In this document: in pieces, positions 39,252 through 46,198 of the stretch | Layout: every line of letters starts with the position of its first letter | How positions within the stretch are numbered: position 1 is the stretch's first letter | Source: JADFRG01 sp964590515 | GTDB taxonomy: Bacteria; Chloroflexota; Anaerolineae; Anaerolineales; E44-bin32 | Length of the DNA stretch: 64,000 nt | Assembly (NCBI GenBank): GCA_964590515.1 | Contig: CAZPZD010000005.1 | Coordinates: 1 to 64,000 of the forward strand | Direction: 5' to 3' | Program-made: the position numbers and the translations under genes | The notes under the pieces: generated by a model | Database searches by the model: none | What the model was told of the DNA's origin: nothing | The model's input: only the letters and a program-made list of their open reading frames with translations

Positions 39252-39888
39252 GGATGGGCAGCTTCTCCTGGTCTTCGAGCACCTTCAGTGTAAACGTGCA
39301 ATGGGTATCGCCATCCAGCAAGCAGTTGACGCGCTCGATCGGCAGGTCGAGGGCGGTCGCGATGAAATGGGTGTCGACCGCGCAGACTTCGGGATGCTCC
39401 CGCCCGACCTGCAGGTAGGGGCACCCGAATTCCCGAATGACTACTCGGTCGCTCTGCCACTCATACTCGGCATCGAAGCCTTCCGCGGCCAGCATTTCGA
39501 TAAGCCTCGGCAGCCGGTCCCTGAGTGGAAGCCCCCTCAACTGGGCGGCATACTCGTCAGCCATTGCGGTCGCGACCCCGGAGAACAACTGCGAAACCAG
39601 ACCCTCAGGCAGGTGTCCCTTGAGTTCATCCAGCAGCCGGTTCGTGAGCCGTAAGTAGCGCCCCGGGTACAGCTCGAGGGCCTTCTCGGTCAGGGAGAAC
39701 GCAAGGTAGGGTCGGCCGACCCCGTGTTTGATCTCCTGGGACACGACCAGGCCGCTAGCCTGCAAGGCGGAGAGATGATGACGAATCGAAACGGGGGAGA
39801 CACTGGCTGCGCCGGCCAGTTCGCGGATGGTGGACTTTCCGCGGGCCCGCAGCGTTCTTAGGACGAGATCCCGAGTGGGCGAACCCAT
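39244..39888 (-). CDS. sufR: SufR-like Fe-S regulated repressor
   Basis: 214 residues. N-terminal winged helix of the ArsR/DeoR type (STIRELAGAASVSPVSIRHHL) with a wing ending VGRPYLAFSLT. The C-terminal part has four cysteines, C156, C169, C189 and C197 (FGCPYLQ, HPEVCAVD, RVNCLLDG, DTHCTF), placed as in the cluster-binding SufR family. It is expected to bind the suf promoters when holding a cluster and release them on loss. The start is ATG at 39888 (MGSPTRDLVL), 9 bases after a strong -10. Confidence 0.9.
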   Translation of the reverse strand: MGSPTRDLVLRTLRARGKSTIRELAGAASVSPVSIRHHLSALQASGLVVSQEIKHGVGRPYLAFSLTEKALELYPGRYLRLTNRLLDELKGHLPEGLVSQLFSGVATAMADEYAAQLRGLPLRDRLPRLIEMLAAEGFDAEYEWQSDRVVIREFGCPYLQVGREHPEVCAVDTHFIATALDLPIERVNCLLDGDTHCTFTLKVLEDQEKLPIHG

Positions 39889-39897
39889 AGCCCCGAA

Positions 39898-39926
39898 AGT
39901 ATAGCATGTGGGGGTTAAGGGGTCAA
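39898..39926 (-). promoter_or_regulatory. Promoter of sufR-sufT
   Basis: On minus TTGACC (39926-39921), spacer of exactly 17 ending in TGC, TATACT (39903-39898). The ATG follows 9 bases later. A TGATA-TT-TATCA inverted repeat (39933-39944) lies just upstream of the -35. Confidence 0.8.
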
Positions 39927-39932
39927 TATTTG

Positions 39933-39972
39933 TGATATTTATCATTTTTATCAAGTGGGGGCGGACACTTGA
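39933..39972. promoter_or_regulatory. Inverted repeats in the sufR-suf control region
   Basis: Two inverted repeats: TGATA-N2-TATCA (39933-39944) and TCAAGTG-N8-CACTTGA (39951-39957 with 39966-39972). Both are between the divergent promoters and are candidate SufR sites. The region is AT-rich against a GC-rich background. Confidence 0.5.
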
Positions 39973-40024
39973 CCCGGCAGACAGGCCAACTTATGTCCAC
40001 GGGCCCCTTCATGGAATTATGCTA

Positions 40025-40071
40025 ATTTTTCAAAGAATATTGACGAAAAATCGCTCGCATGCTATAATTCC
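40025..40071 (+). promoter_or_regulatory. suf operon promoter with overlapping inverted repeat
   Basis: TTGACG (40040-40045), spacer 17 ending in TGC, perfect TATAAT (40063-40068). ATTTTTC-N13-GAAAAAT (40025-40031 with 40045-40051) brackets the -35. ATAATTCC over the -10 (40064-40071) is also an inverted match to GGAATTAT at 40013-40020. Regulator binding there would block polymerase. Confidence 0.8.
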
Positions 40072-40104
40072 GAGTCGTTCGACCTTTTGGGAGCCATTAA
40101 GCGC

Positions 40105-40860
40105 GTGGTCACCTTAGAGATCCGGGATCTGCACGCCTCCGTCGAGGATAAGCCGATCCTGAAGGGCGTCAACTTGGTCGTCAAGCAGGGGGAGATCCAT
40201 GGCCTGATGGGCCCTAACGGCGCCGGCAAGTCGACCCTGGCGAACGTCTTGATGGGGCATCCGGCATTTCAGGTCACACAAGGCCGGGTATTATTCAAGG
40301 GCCAGGACATCTTGGAGCTCGCCCCGGACGAACGGGGCCGGATGGGTTTGTTTCTGGCGTTTCAATACCCGGTCGCGATTCCGGGAGTGACGGTCGCCAA
40401 CTTCCTGCGAATGGCGATCAATACCCGCCGGACGATCGGGAATGGCAACGACAAGGGAATACCGCTGCCGGAGTTTCGCGAGCTGCTCAAGGCCAAGATG
40501 GATTTGCTGAAAGTTCCGCATGATTTCGCCGGACGCTATCTCAACGAGGGGTTCTCAGGCGGGGAGAAGAAGCGGGCCGAAATCCTACAACTTGCTACCC
40601 TCGAGCCGGAGATCGCGATCCTCGATGAGACCGACTCCGGGCTGGACATCGATGCGGTGCGAATTGTGGCGGCTGGCGTGAACGAGCTGGTCGGCGAGAA
40701 ATTAGGTGTGTTGATCATTACCCATTACCAGCGGATTTTGAATTACATTCGTCCAGACTTTGTACACATCATGCTCGACGGACGGATCGTCGAATCCGGC
40801 GGTCCCGAACTGGCCGGGCGCCTGGAAACGGTTGGATACGAAGGGATGCAAGCGGGTTAG
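40105..40860 (+). CDS. sufC: Fe-S assembly ATPase SufC
   Basis: ABC-type ATPase of the SufBCD scaffold. 251 residues. Walker A LMGPNGAGKSTLANVLMGHP, Q-loop LFLAFQYPVAIPGV, signature FSGGEKKRAEILQLA and Walker B IAILDETDSGLDID. The start is GTG at 40105 (V-V-T-L-E-I-R-D-L), the family N-terminus, with GGGAG at 40089-40093. A TTG at 40087 is in frame but overlaps that site. First gene of sufC-B-D-orphan-S-U under a consensus promoter. Confidence 0.96.
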   Translation: MVTLEIRDLHASVEDKPILKGVNLVVKQGEIHGLMGPNGAGKSTLANVLMGHPAFQVTQGRVLFKGQDILELAPDERGRMGLFLAFQYPVAIPGVTVANFLRMAINTRRTIGNGNDKGIPLPEFRELLKAKMDLLKVPHDFAGRYLNEGFSGGEKKRAEILQLATLEPEIAILDETDSGLDIDAVRIVAAGVNELVGEKLGVLIITHYQRILNYIRPDFVHIMLDGRIVESGGPELAGRLETVGYEGMQAG

Positions 40861-40862
40861 CC

Positions 40863-42275
40863 ATGGCGACACCAACGGATCTCAAACAGCTGGAAGGGAT
40901 CGAACAATACAAGTTCGGGTTTAGCGACCCGGACGTGTCGGTCTTTAAGACTCGGAGAGGCCTGGACGCGGACGTCGTCCGCCAGATTTCGGCCATGAAG
41001 GGCGAACCGGCTTGGATGACCGAGTTCCGACTCAAGGGGCTGGAGCACTTTCTTGCCCGGCCCATGCCGACCTGGGGGGGTGACCTCAGCCGGTTGGATC
41101 TCGACAACATCTACTATTACGTCAAGCCGTCCGATTCGGAGAGCAAGTCCTGGGACGATGTGGACGAGACGATCAAGGCTACCTTCGACAAACTGGGCAT
41201 TCCGCAGGCCGAGCAGAAGTTTCTGGCCGGAGTCGGCGCCCAGTATGAGTCGGAGATGGTCTACCACAGCATCCAGAAGCACCTGGAGGATCTGGGGGTC
41301 ATCTTCGTCAGCATCGAAGACGGGCTGAAGCATCATGAAGAACTATTCCGCCAGTATTTCGGGACGGTGATCCCTTACACCGACAATAAATTTGCCGCCC
41401 TCAACAGCGCAGTATGGTCGGGCGGTTCCTTTGTGTACGTGCCGGCCGGGGTCAAGGTGGAGCTCCCGCTGCAGGCCTATTTCCGGCTCAACACGCCGAA
41501 CATCGGTCAATTTGAGCGTACACTGATCATCCTGGAGGAGGGGGCCGAGGTTCATTACGTGGAAGGCTGTACGGCCCCGATTTACACGACCGATTCGCTC
41601 CACAGCGGCGTGATCGAGATCATCGTCAAGAAGGGAGCGCGCTCCCGATACACGACCATCCAGAACTGGTCGGTCAACGTTTTCAACCTGGTGACTCAAC
41701 GAGCCATGGTCCACGAGGGCGCCAAGCACGAGTGGGTAGACGCCAACCTCGGCAGCCAGCTCACGATGAAATACCCGTCTTGCTATCTGATCGGAGAAGG
41801 CGCCCACGGCGGAATCCTCTCCATGGCCTTCGCAGGCAGCGGGCAACACCAGGACACCGGGGGGAAGGTCATTCACGTCGCCCCTCACACAACCAGCCGG
41901 ATCACCTCCAAGTCGATCAGCAAGGGAGGCGGCCGGGCCTCGTATCGCGGGCTGCTCAAGATTCACAAAGGTGCCGTTGGTTCGCGCTCTAATGTCGTCT
42001 GCGACGCGCTCCTGCTCGACGACCGCTCGCGCTCGGACACCTATCCGTTTATCGAGATCGACGAGAACGACGTCAACGTTGGCCATGAGGCATCGGTGAG
42101 CAAGATTGGCGAGGAGCAATTGTTCTATCTGATGAGCCGGGGGCTGGCGCAAGACGAGGCCATCACGATGGTAGTATCTGGGTTCATTGAACCGCTGGTA
42201 CGCGAGCTCCCGATGGAGTACGCGGTGGAGATGAATCGGCTGATTCAGCTTCAGATGGAGGGTTCGATCGGTTAG
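40863..42275 (+). CDS. sufB: Fe-S assembly scaffold protein SufB
   Basis: 470 residues, the beta-helix scaffold that holds the nascent cluster with SufD and SufC. Characteristic stretches are EGCTAPIYTTDSLHSGVIEI, RYTTIQNWSVNVFNLVTQR, VCDALLLDDRSRSDTYP with the conserved Cys, and the C-terminal VGHEASVSKIGEEQLFYLMS. Begins 2 bases after the sufC stop. A 7-bp hairpin follows it before sufD. Confidence 0.97.
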   Translation: MATPTDLKQLEGIEQYKFGFSDPDVSVFKTRRGLDADVVRQISAMKGEPAWMTEFRLKGLEHFLARPMPTWGGDLSRLDLDNIYYYVKPSDSESKSWDDVDETIKATFDKLGIPQAEQKFLAGVGAQYESEMVYHSIQKHLEDLGVIFVSIEDGLKHHEELFRQYFGTVIPYTDNKFAALNSAVWSGGSFVYVPAGVKVELPLQAYFRLNTPNIGQFERTLIILEEGAEVHYVEGCTAPIYTTDSLHSGVIEIIVKKGARSRYTTIQNWSVNVFNLVTQRAMVHEGAKHEWVDANLGSQLTMKYPSCYLIGEGAHGGILSMAFAGSGQHQDTGGKVIHVAPHTTSRITSKSISKGGGRASYRGLLKIHKGAVGSRSNVVCDALLLDDRSRSDTYPFIEIDENDVNVGHEASVSKIGEEQLFYLMSRGLAQDEAITMVVSGFIEPLVRELPMEYAVEMNRLIQLQMEGSIG

Positions 42276-42314
42276 TTCGGCCGGCCCGAGATGGATCGAG
42301 GGCACGACCCTGTG

Positions 42315-42335
42315 GGCCGGCTGAAGCCGGCCTTT
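42315..42335 (+). terminator. Hairpin between sufB and sufD
   Basis: GGCCGGC-TGAA-GCCGGCC (42315-42332) then TTTCGCG. It is inside an operon, so it may be a partial terminator or mRNA stabiliser setting SufCB above SufD and later genes. Confidence 0.45.
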
Positions 42336-42352
42336 CGCGTGGCGATCACGAG

Positions 42353-43693
42353 ATGACAACCCAGACCGTTCGCGGCACAAGCCGCATTATCCGGCGGGGT
42401 GGGCCGGTAGAGTTCCGGTTTGCAGCGGAAGATGTCCGGGCCGCCAGTCGGCGGCTCGCCGAGCCGAGCTGGCTTGCCGAGCGGCGGATGGCTGCTTGGG
42501 AGACCTGGGAGTCGCTCCCGCTCCCGACGGTGCAAGACGAGCCGTGGCGCCGGACGGATTTGCGCGGGCTGCCGGCGGACCGTGTCGGAATGAAGCCGGC
42601 AGACGACTCACCAGCTCCAATGCGTCCCAATCGGGCCGGGGTGGACCTGGTCATCCGCCCGGGCCATCCGACCCTGCTCCAAGGCCAGGAGGTAATTCTG
42701 GATTCTGGGACCGTCTTCGCCGATTGGGCGACTGCGGTGCGGGAGTACCCGGCGCTGCTCGAGGCTCATGTCGGAACGGCGGTTGGCCCGGCGGAGGGAA
42801 AATTCGCCGCCCTGGCCTCAGCCTTGGCGACCGAGGGCACCCTGCTCTACGTGCCCAAGGGGGTGAGCCTGGAGGTGCCGCTGCATGCGCTGGTCTGGGC
42901 GCCCGGCCAAGACTTGGCGGCCTTCACTCGTTTGCTGGTAGTCCTCGAGGAGGGCGCCTCGGCGAGCCTGGTCTACGAGACGGCTTCCCCTTCGTTGGGC
43001 GCCGAGAAGGCTGGCCTGCATGCCGGGATCGTGGAACTCGTGATTGGGGCCGGCGCCCAACTGCGCTTCGTCGAGATTCAGAACTGGGGCGACCACGTTT
43101 GGAATTTCACCCACGAACGGGCGCGGGTGGGCCGCGAGGGTCGGATCGAATGGGTCTTCGGGGCGGTCGGCAGTCACCTGACGAAAAATTTCTCGGAGCT
43201 CAGTCTGGAAGGGCAGGGCGCCGAAGGCCGCTGGTCCGGCTTCTATATCGCCGACGGCGTCCAGCACCTGGACCACGACACCCAGCAGAACCACCTCGCC
43301 CCCAATACCACCAGCGACCTGTTGTTCAAGGGCGCATTGGTAGATCGGAGTCGTTCGGTCTGGCAGGGAATGATCTACGTCGCGCCGGGAGCCCAGAAGA
43401 GCGATGGGTATCAGGCCAATCGGAACCTGATCCTCAGCAAGAAAGCCCGGGCGGATTCGATCCCTGGGCTTGAAATCTTGGCTGACGACGTGCGCTGCAC
43501 CCACGGCGCCACGATCAGCCAACTGGAGGAAGAGCCGCTCTTCTACTTAATGTCGCGGGGGATCCCCCGCCGGCAGGCAGAGCGATTGGTCGTCGATGGC
43601 TTCTTCGCCTCGGTCTTAGAGCGGATCCCGCAGCCAGAGATTCGGGAGCGGTTCCGTGAGATGATTGACAATAAGCTCGGAGCAAGCGTTTAA
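42353..43693 (+). CDS. sufD: Fe-S assembly protein SufD
   Basis: 446 residues, partner of SufB in the SufBC2D scaffold. Signatures: EGTLLYVPKGVSLEVPLHAL, RFVEIQNWGDHVWNFTHER, HDTQQNHLAPNTTSDLLFKG and the conserved His in DVRCTHGATISQLEEEPLFY. A long N-terminal helical part (1-110) as usual. The stop TAA shares a base with the ATG of the next gene. Confidence 0.95.
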   Translation: MTTQTVRGTSRIIRRGGPVEFRFAAEDVRAASRRLAEPSWLAERRMAAWETWESLPLPTVQDEPWRRTDLRGLPADRVGMKPADDSPAPMRPNRAGVDLVIRPGHPTLLQGQEVILDSGTVFADWATAVREYPALLEAHVGTAVGPAEGKFAALASALATEGTLLYVPKGVSLEVPLHALVWAPGQDLAAFTRLLVVLEEGASASLVYETASPSLGAEKAGLHAGIVELVIGAGAQLRFVEIQNWGDHVWNFTHERARVGREGRIEWVFGAVGSHLTKNFSELSLEGQGAEGRWSGFYIADGVQHLDHDTQQNHLAPNTTSDLLFKGALVDRSRSVWQGMIYVAPGAQKSDGYQANRNLILSKKARADSIPGLEILADDVRCTHGATISQLEEEPLFYLMSRGIPRRQAERLVVDGFFASVLERIPQPEIRERFREMIDNKLGASV

Positions 43694-44031
43694 TGAGCCA
43701 GGCCCTGAGGAAGATGACTGCCAAACGTATTGCAACCAAGATCACTGCACCAACGGCCATCGAACCACGACGCTATGACGTCGGGGACCTCGTGGACGTG
43801 CTTTGCGATCACATGGATGGAGATCAACGGGTCAACGATTGGCTGCAAGGGGTGGTCGTGCAGGCCGACTACAAGATGGTTGCCGTCCAGTTCAATCAGG
43901 ATGTCTATCTGACCGACGGCTGGATGGTTCCCGACCGGGTATTGTGGGCTCGGCAGGACAGTGACAAGATTCGAACCTCCGCCAGGTCTCGGCTTCGCCT
44001 GCCGCGGACCGGCCGAAAGCGGCGAAAATGA
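43693..44031 (+). CDS. Orphan protein coupled between sufD and sufS
   Basis: 112 residues I do not recognise. A basic N-terminus (~25 residues, KMTAKRIATKITAPTAI), a central beta-rich segment reading VGDLVDVLCDHMDGDQRV, WLQGVVVQADYKMVAVQFN and VYLTDGWMVPDRVLWARQDS that resembles an SH3-like barrel, and a basic tail (RSRLRLPRTGRKRRK). The central Cys and His are a possible metal site but not a known motif. It overlaps both sufD (TAATG) and sufS (ATGA), so it is made with the Suf proteins. Role unknown; a Fe-S assembly accessory or nucleic-acid-binding protein is possible. Confidence 0.8.
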   Translation: MSQALRKMTAKRIATKITAPTAIEPRRYDVGDLVDVLCDHMDGDQRVNDWLQGVVVQADYKMVAVQFNQDVYLTDGWMVPDRVLWARQDSDKIRTSARSRLRLPRTGRKRRK

Positions 44032-45272
44032 CCGCCTCCCAATTGCGCTCCCTCGACCTACCGACGATCCGAAGCGAATTCCCGGTGCTCGACCGCGAAG
44101 TTCATCCGGGGGTACGGTTGGTCTATCTGGACTCGGCGGCCAGCTCGCAGAAACCGCGGGCAGTGCTCGCGGCGATGTCGGATCTCTATGAGCAGCATTA
44201 CGCCAACGTCCATCGGGGGATCCACCGCCTGGCGGAAGAGGCGACGGAGGCCTTCGAGTCGGCCCGTGCCAAGGTGGCCGGCTTTATCGGAGCGAGCTCA
44301 GCCCGCGAGATCGTGTTCACCAAGAATACGACCGAGGCCATCAATCTGGTCGCCCACAGCTGGGGTCGCGCCAATCTGAAGGCTGGCGACAGCATCCTGC
44401 TGACCGAAATGGAGCACCACTCCAATTTGGTTCCCTGGCTGATGCTGGCCAAAGTAATCGGTTTCGAGATCAAGTACGTCTCGTTCGGCCCGGACTACCA
44501 GCTCGATCAGCTCCAGTATCGTAAGCTGCTGGAGACCCACCCCAAATTGGTCGGATTTACCATGATGTCCAACGTGCTGGGGACGATCACCCCGGTCGCC
44601 GAAATGACGGCCGCAGCGCATGCCGCCGGCGCGGTGGTGCTGGTTGACGGGGCTCAGGCGGTTCCCCATCTCCAGCTAAACGTCACCGAGCTCGGGGTGG
44701 ACTTCCTGGCCTTCTCCGCTCACAAGATGTGCGGGCCGTCCGGGATCGGAGCCCTCTATGGGCGGCGAGAGCTGCTTGAGCGGATGCCGCCTTTCCTGGG
44801 CGGAGGCGAGATGATTAAGCGAGTTCGGCTCGACTCATTCGAACCCAATGAAGTACCCCACAAGTTCGAGGCCGGTACCCCACCGATTGCGGAAGCGGTC
44901 GGCTTCGGTGCCGCAGTGGACTTTCTCACCGAACTGGGCATGCCGGCGATCATGGAACACGAGCGGATGATGGTCACCCGAGCCATTGAACAGCTGGAGG
45001 AAGTACCGGGGGTCAGCGTCTACGGACCGGCTCCCGAGCACAAGGGTGGGGTGGCCGCCTTCACCTTCGAAACCGCCCATGCCCATGATGTTGCCCAGCT
45101 GCTCGACCGGGAGGGAATCGCGGTGCGGGCGGGGCATCATTGTGCCATGCCGCTGCACGAGAAGCTCGGTTTGCCGGCCACCACTCGGGCCTCCTTCTAT
45201 TTGTATAACACCCCCGAAGAGATTGACAGGCTGATTGAGGGACTGTATAAGGTGAGAGAGGTCTTCGCTTAA
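44028..45272 (+). CDS. sufS: Cysteine desulfurase SufS
   Basis: PLP enzyme releasing sulfur from cysteine for cluster assembly. 414 residues. Seen: YLDSAASSQKPRAVL, NVHRGIHRLAEEATEAFE, the PLP-binding Lys in LAFSAHKMCGPSGIG, and the active-site Cys in AGHHCAMPLHEKLGL. The short loop around the Cys and the adjoining sufU make this the SufS (group II) type. ATG overlaps the preceding stop. Confidence 0.97.
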   Translation: MTASQLRSLDLPTIRSEFPVLDREVHPGVRLVYLDSAASSQKPRAVLAAMSDLYEQHYANVHRGIHRLAEEATEAFESARAKVAGFIGASSAREIVFTKNTTEAINLVAHSWGRANLKAGDSILLTEMEHHSNLVPWLMLAKVIGFEIKYVSFGPDYQLDQLQYRKLLETHPKLVGFTMMSNVLGTITPVAEMTAAAHAAGAVVLVDGAQAVPHLQLNVTELGVDFLAFSAHKMCGPSGIGALYGRRELLERMPPFLGGGEMIKRVRLDSFEPNEVPHKFEAGTPPIAEAVGFGAAVDFLTELGMPAIMEHERMMVTRAIEQLEEVPGVSVYGPAPEHKGGVAAFTFETAHAHDVAQLLDREGIAVRAGHHCAMPLHEKLGLPATTRASFYLYNTPEEIDRLIEGLYKVREVFA

Positions 45273-45295
45273 GACCCGCGAATTGACGACCGACT

Positions 45296-45694
45296 ATGGA
45301 CGATCTCTACCGCGAACTGATCATTGATCGGTATAAGAACCCCCGCATGCGCGGGAAGTTGGATCCCCATGACTACAGCTATGAGGATGACAACCCGCTC
45401 TGTGGCGATCATCTCCGGATCGATCTCCGAGTAGATGGAGATGGCCGGGTTCAGGAGGCCGCATTCTCCGGCGAGGGCTGCGCGATTTCGCAGGCCTCGG
45501 CCGACCTGCTGATGGAATCAGTGGTCGGCAAGTCGCTGGATGAGGTCAAGGGCTACGGAAAAGAGGCCGTGCTAGAAATGCTTGGGATCGAGCTGGGGCC
45601 GGTCCGCCTGAAATGCGCTCTGCTTTCGCTCAAGGTGCTCAAGGCGGGAGTGTACGGCCTGGAGGCCTTGGACGAGGAATTGGCGACGATCTAA
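45296..45694 (+). CDS. sufU: Sulfur-transfer/scaffold protein SufU
   Basis: 132 residues, zinc-dependent sulfur acceptor for SufS. Ligand cysteines in NPLCGDHLRID, FSGEGCAISQASADLL and VRLKCALLSLKVLK; the 18-residue insertion typical of SufU compared with IscU lies between the second and third. It starts 23 bases after sufS and is the last gene before an intrinsic terminator. Confidence 0.96.
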   Translation: MDDLYRELIIDRYKNPRMRGKLDPHDYSYEDDNPLCGDHLRIDLRVDGDGRVQEAAFSGEGCAISQASADLLMESVVGKSLDEVKGYGKEAVLEMLGIELGPVRLKCALLSLKVLKAGVYGLEALDEELATI

Positions 45695-45745
45695 ACGCCG
45701 GAACGAGCACACCGCTTGCCCGCCGGCCGCGTCCGGCGTTTTTTC
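45694..45745 (+). terminator. Intrinsic terminator of the suf operon
   Basis: CGCCGG-N6-CCGGCG (45721-45738) followed by TTTTTT (45739-45744). The 3' arm can also pair as TCCGGCGTT (45732-45740) with AACGCCGGA at the sufU stop (45694-45702), giving a longer alternative stem. Confidence 0.8.
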
Positions 45746-45759
45746 TGCCAAAGTCCCGC

Positions 45760-46110
45760 ATGTACAACTACACCATGGTGGATGACGAGAACCTGGAGTT
45801 CGTGACGGTCGCGACGGTTGGCGAGCTCGCGAACGGGGATCGCCTGATTCTGGAGGTCGGCGGGGAATCGATTGCGGTCTTTAACATCGCGGGGCAATAC
45901 TTCGCCATCTCGGACGTATGCTCGCACGACGATGGACCGGTTGCCGAAGGAGAGCTCCGGGAGTACGAGCTCGAGTGTCCCCGCCACGGGGCCCGCTTCG
46001 ACCTGCGGAGCGGAAGAGTGCTCTCGCTGCCGGCCGTGGTCGACATTCCGGCCTATCCGGTGCGGGTCGTGGGGGACGAGATTCAGGTCGGTCTGCCCGC
46101 GGAGGGTTGA
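45760..46110 (+). CDS. Rieske-type [2Fe-2S] ferredoxin
   Basis: 116 residues (from ATG 45760; ATG 45775, MVDDENLEF, is the alternative). The Rieske cluster motifs are VCSHDDGPVAEG (Cys-x-His) and ECPRHGARFD (Cys-x2-His). Similar small Rieske proteins accompany suf genes in Actinobacteria and may supply electrons or sense clusters. It lies right behind the suf terminator and so depends on read-through or its own promoter. Confidence 0.92.
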   Translation: MYNYTMVDDENLEFVTVATVGELANGDRLILEVGGESIAVFNIAGQYFAISDVCSHDDGPVAEGELREYELECPRHGARFDLRSGRVLSLPAVVDIPAYPVRVVGDEIQVGLPAEG

Positions 46111-46198
46111 ATCCGCGGCCTACGGTTTTGCAGTAACATTGTCGCCGGCATCGCGCGGCGAGGGGGTGGGCGCGGTGTTCTCCCTAGAGGGTACAGAC

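Noticed and set aside
45872..46198. N-terminal extension of pyruvate phosphate dikinase upstream of 46199
   Set aside because: It would overlap the Rieske gene in another frame, and the family N-terminus and a Shine-Dalgarno fit ATG 46199.
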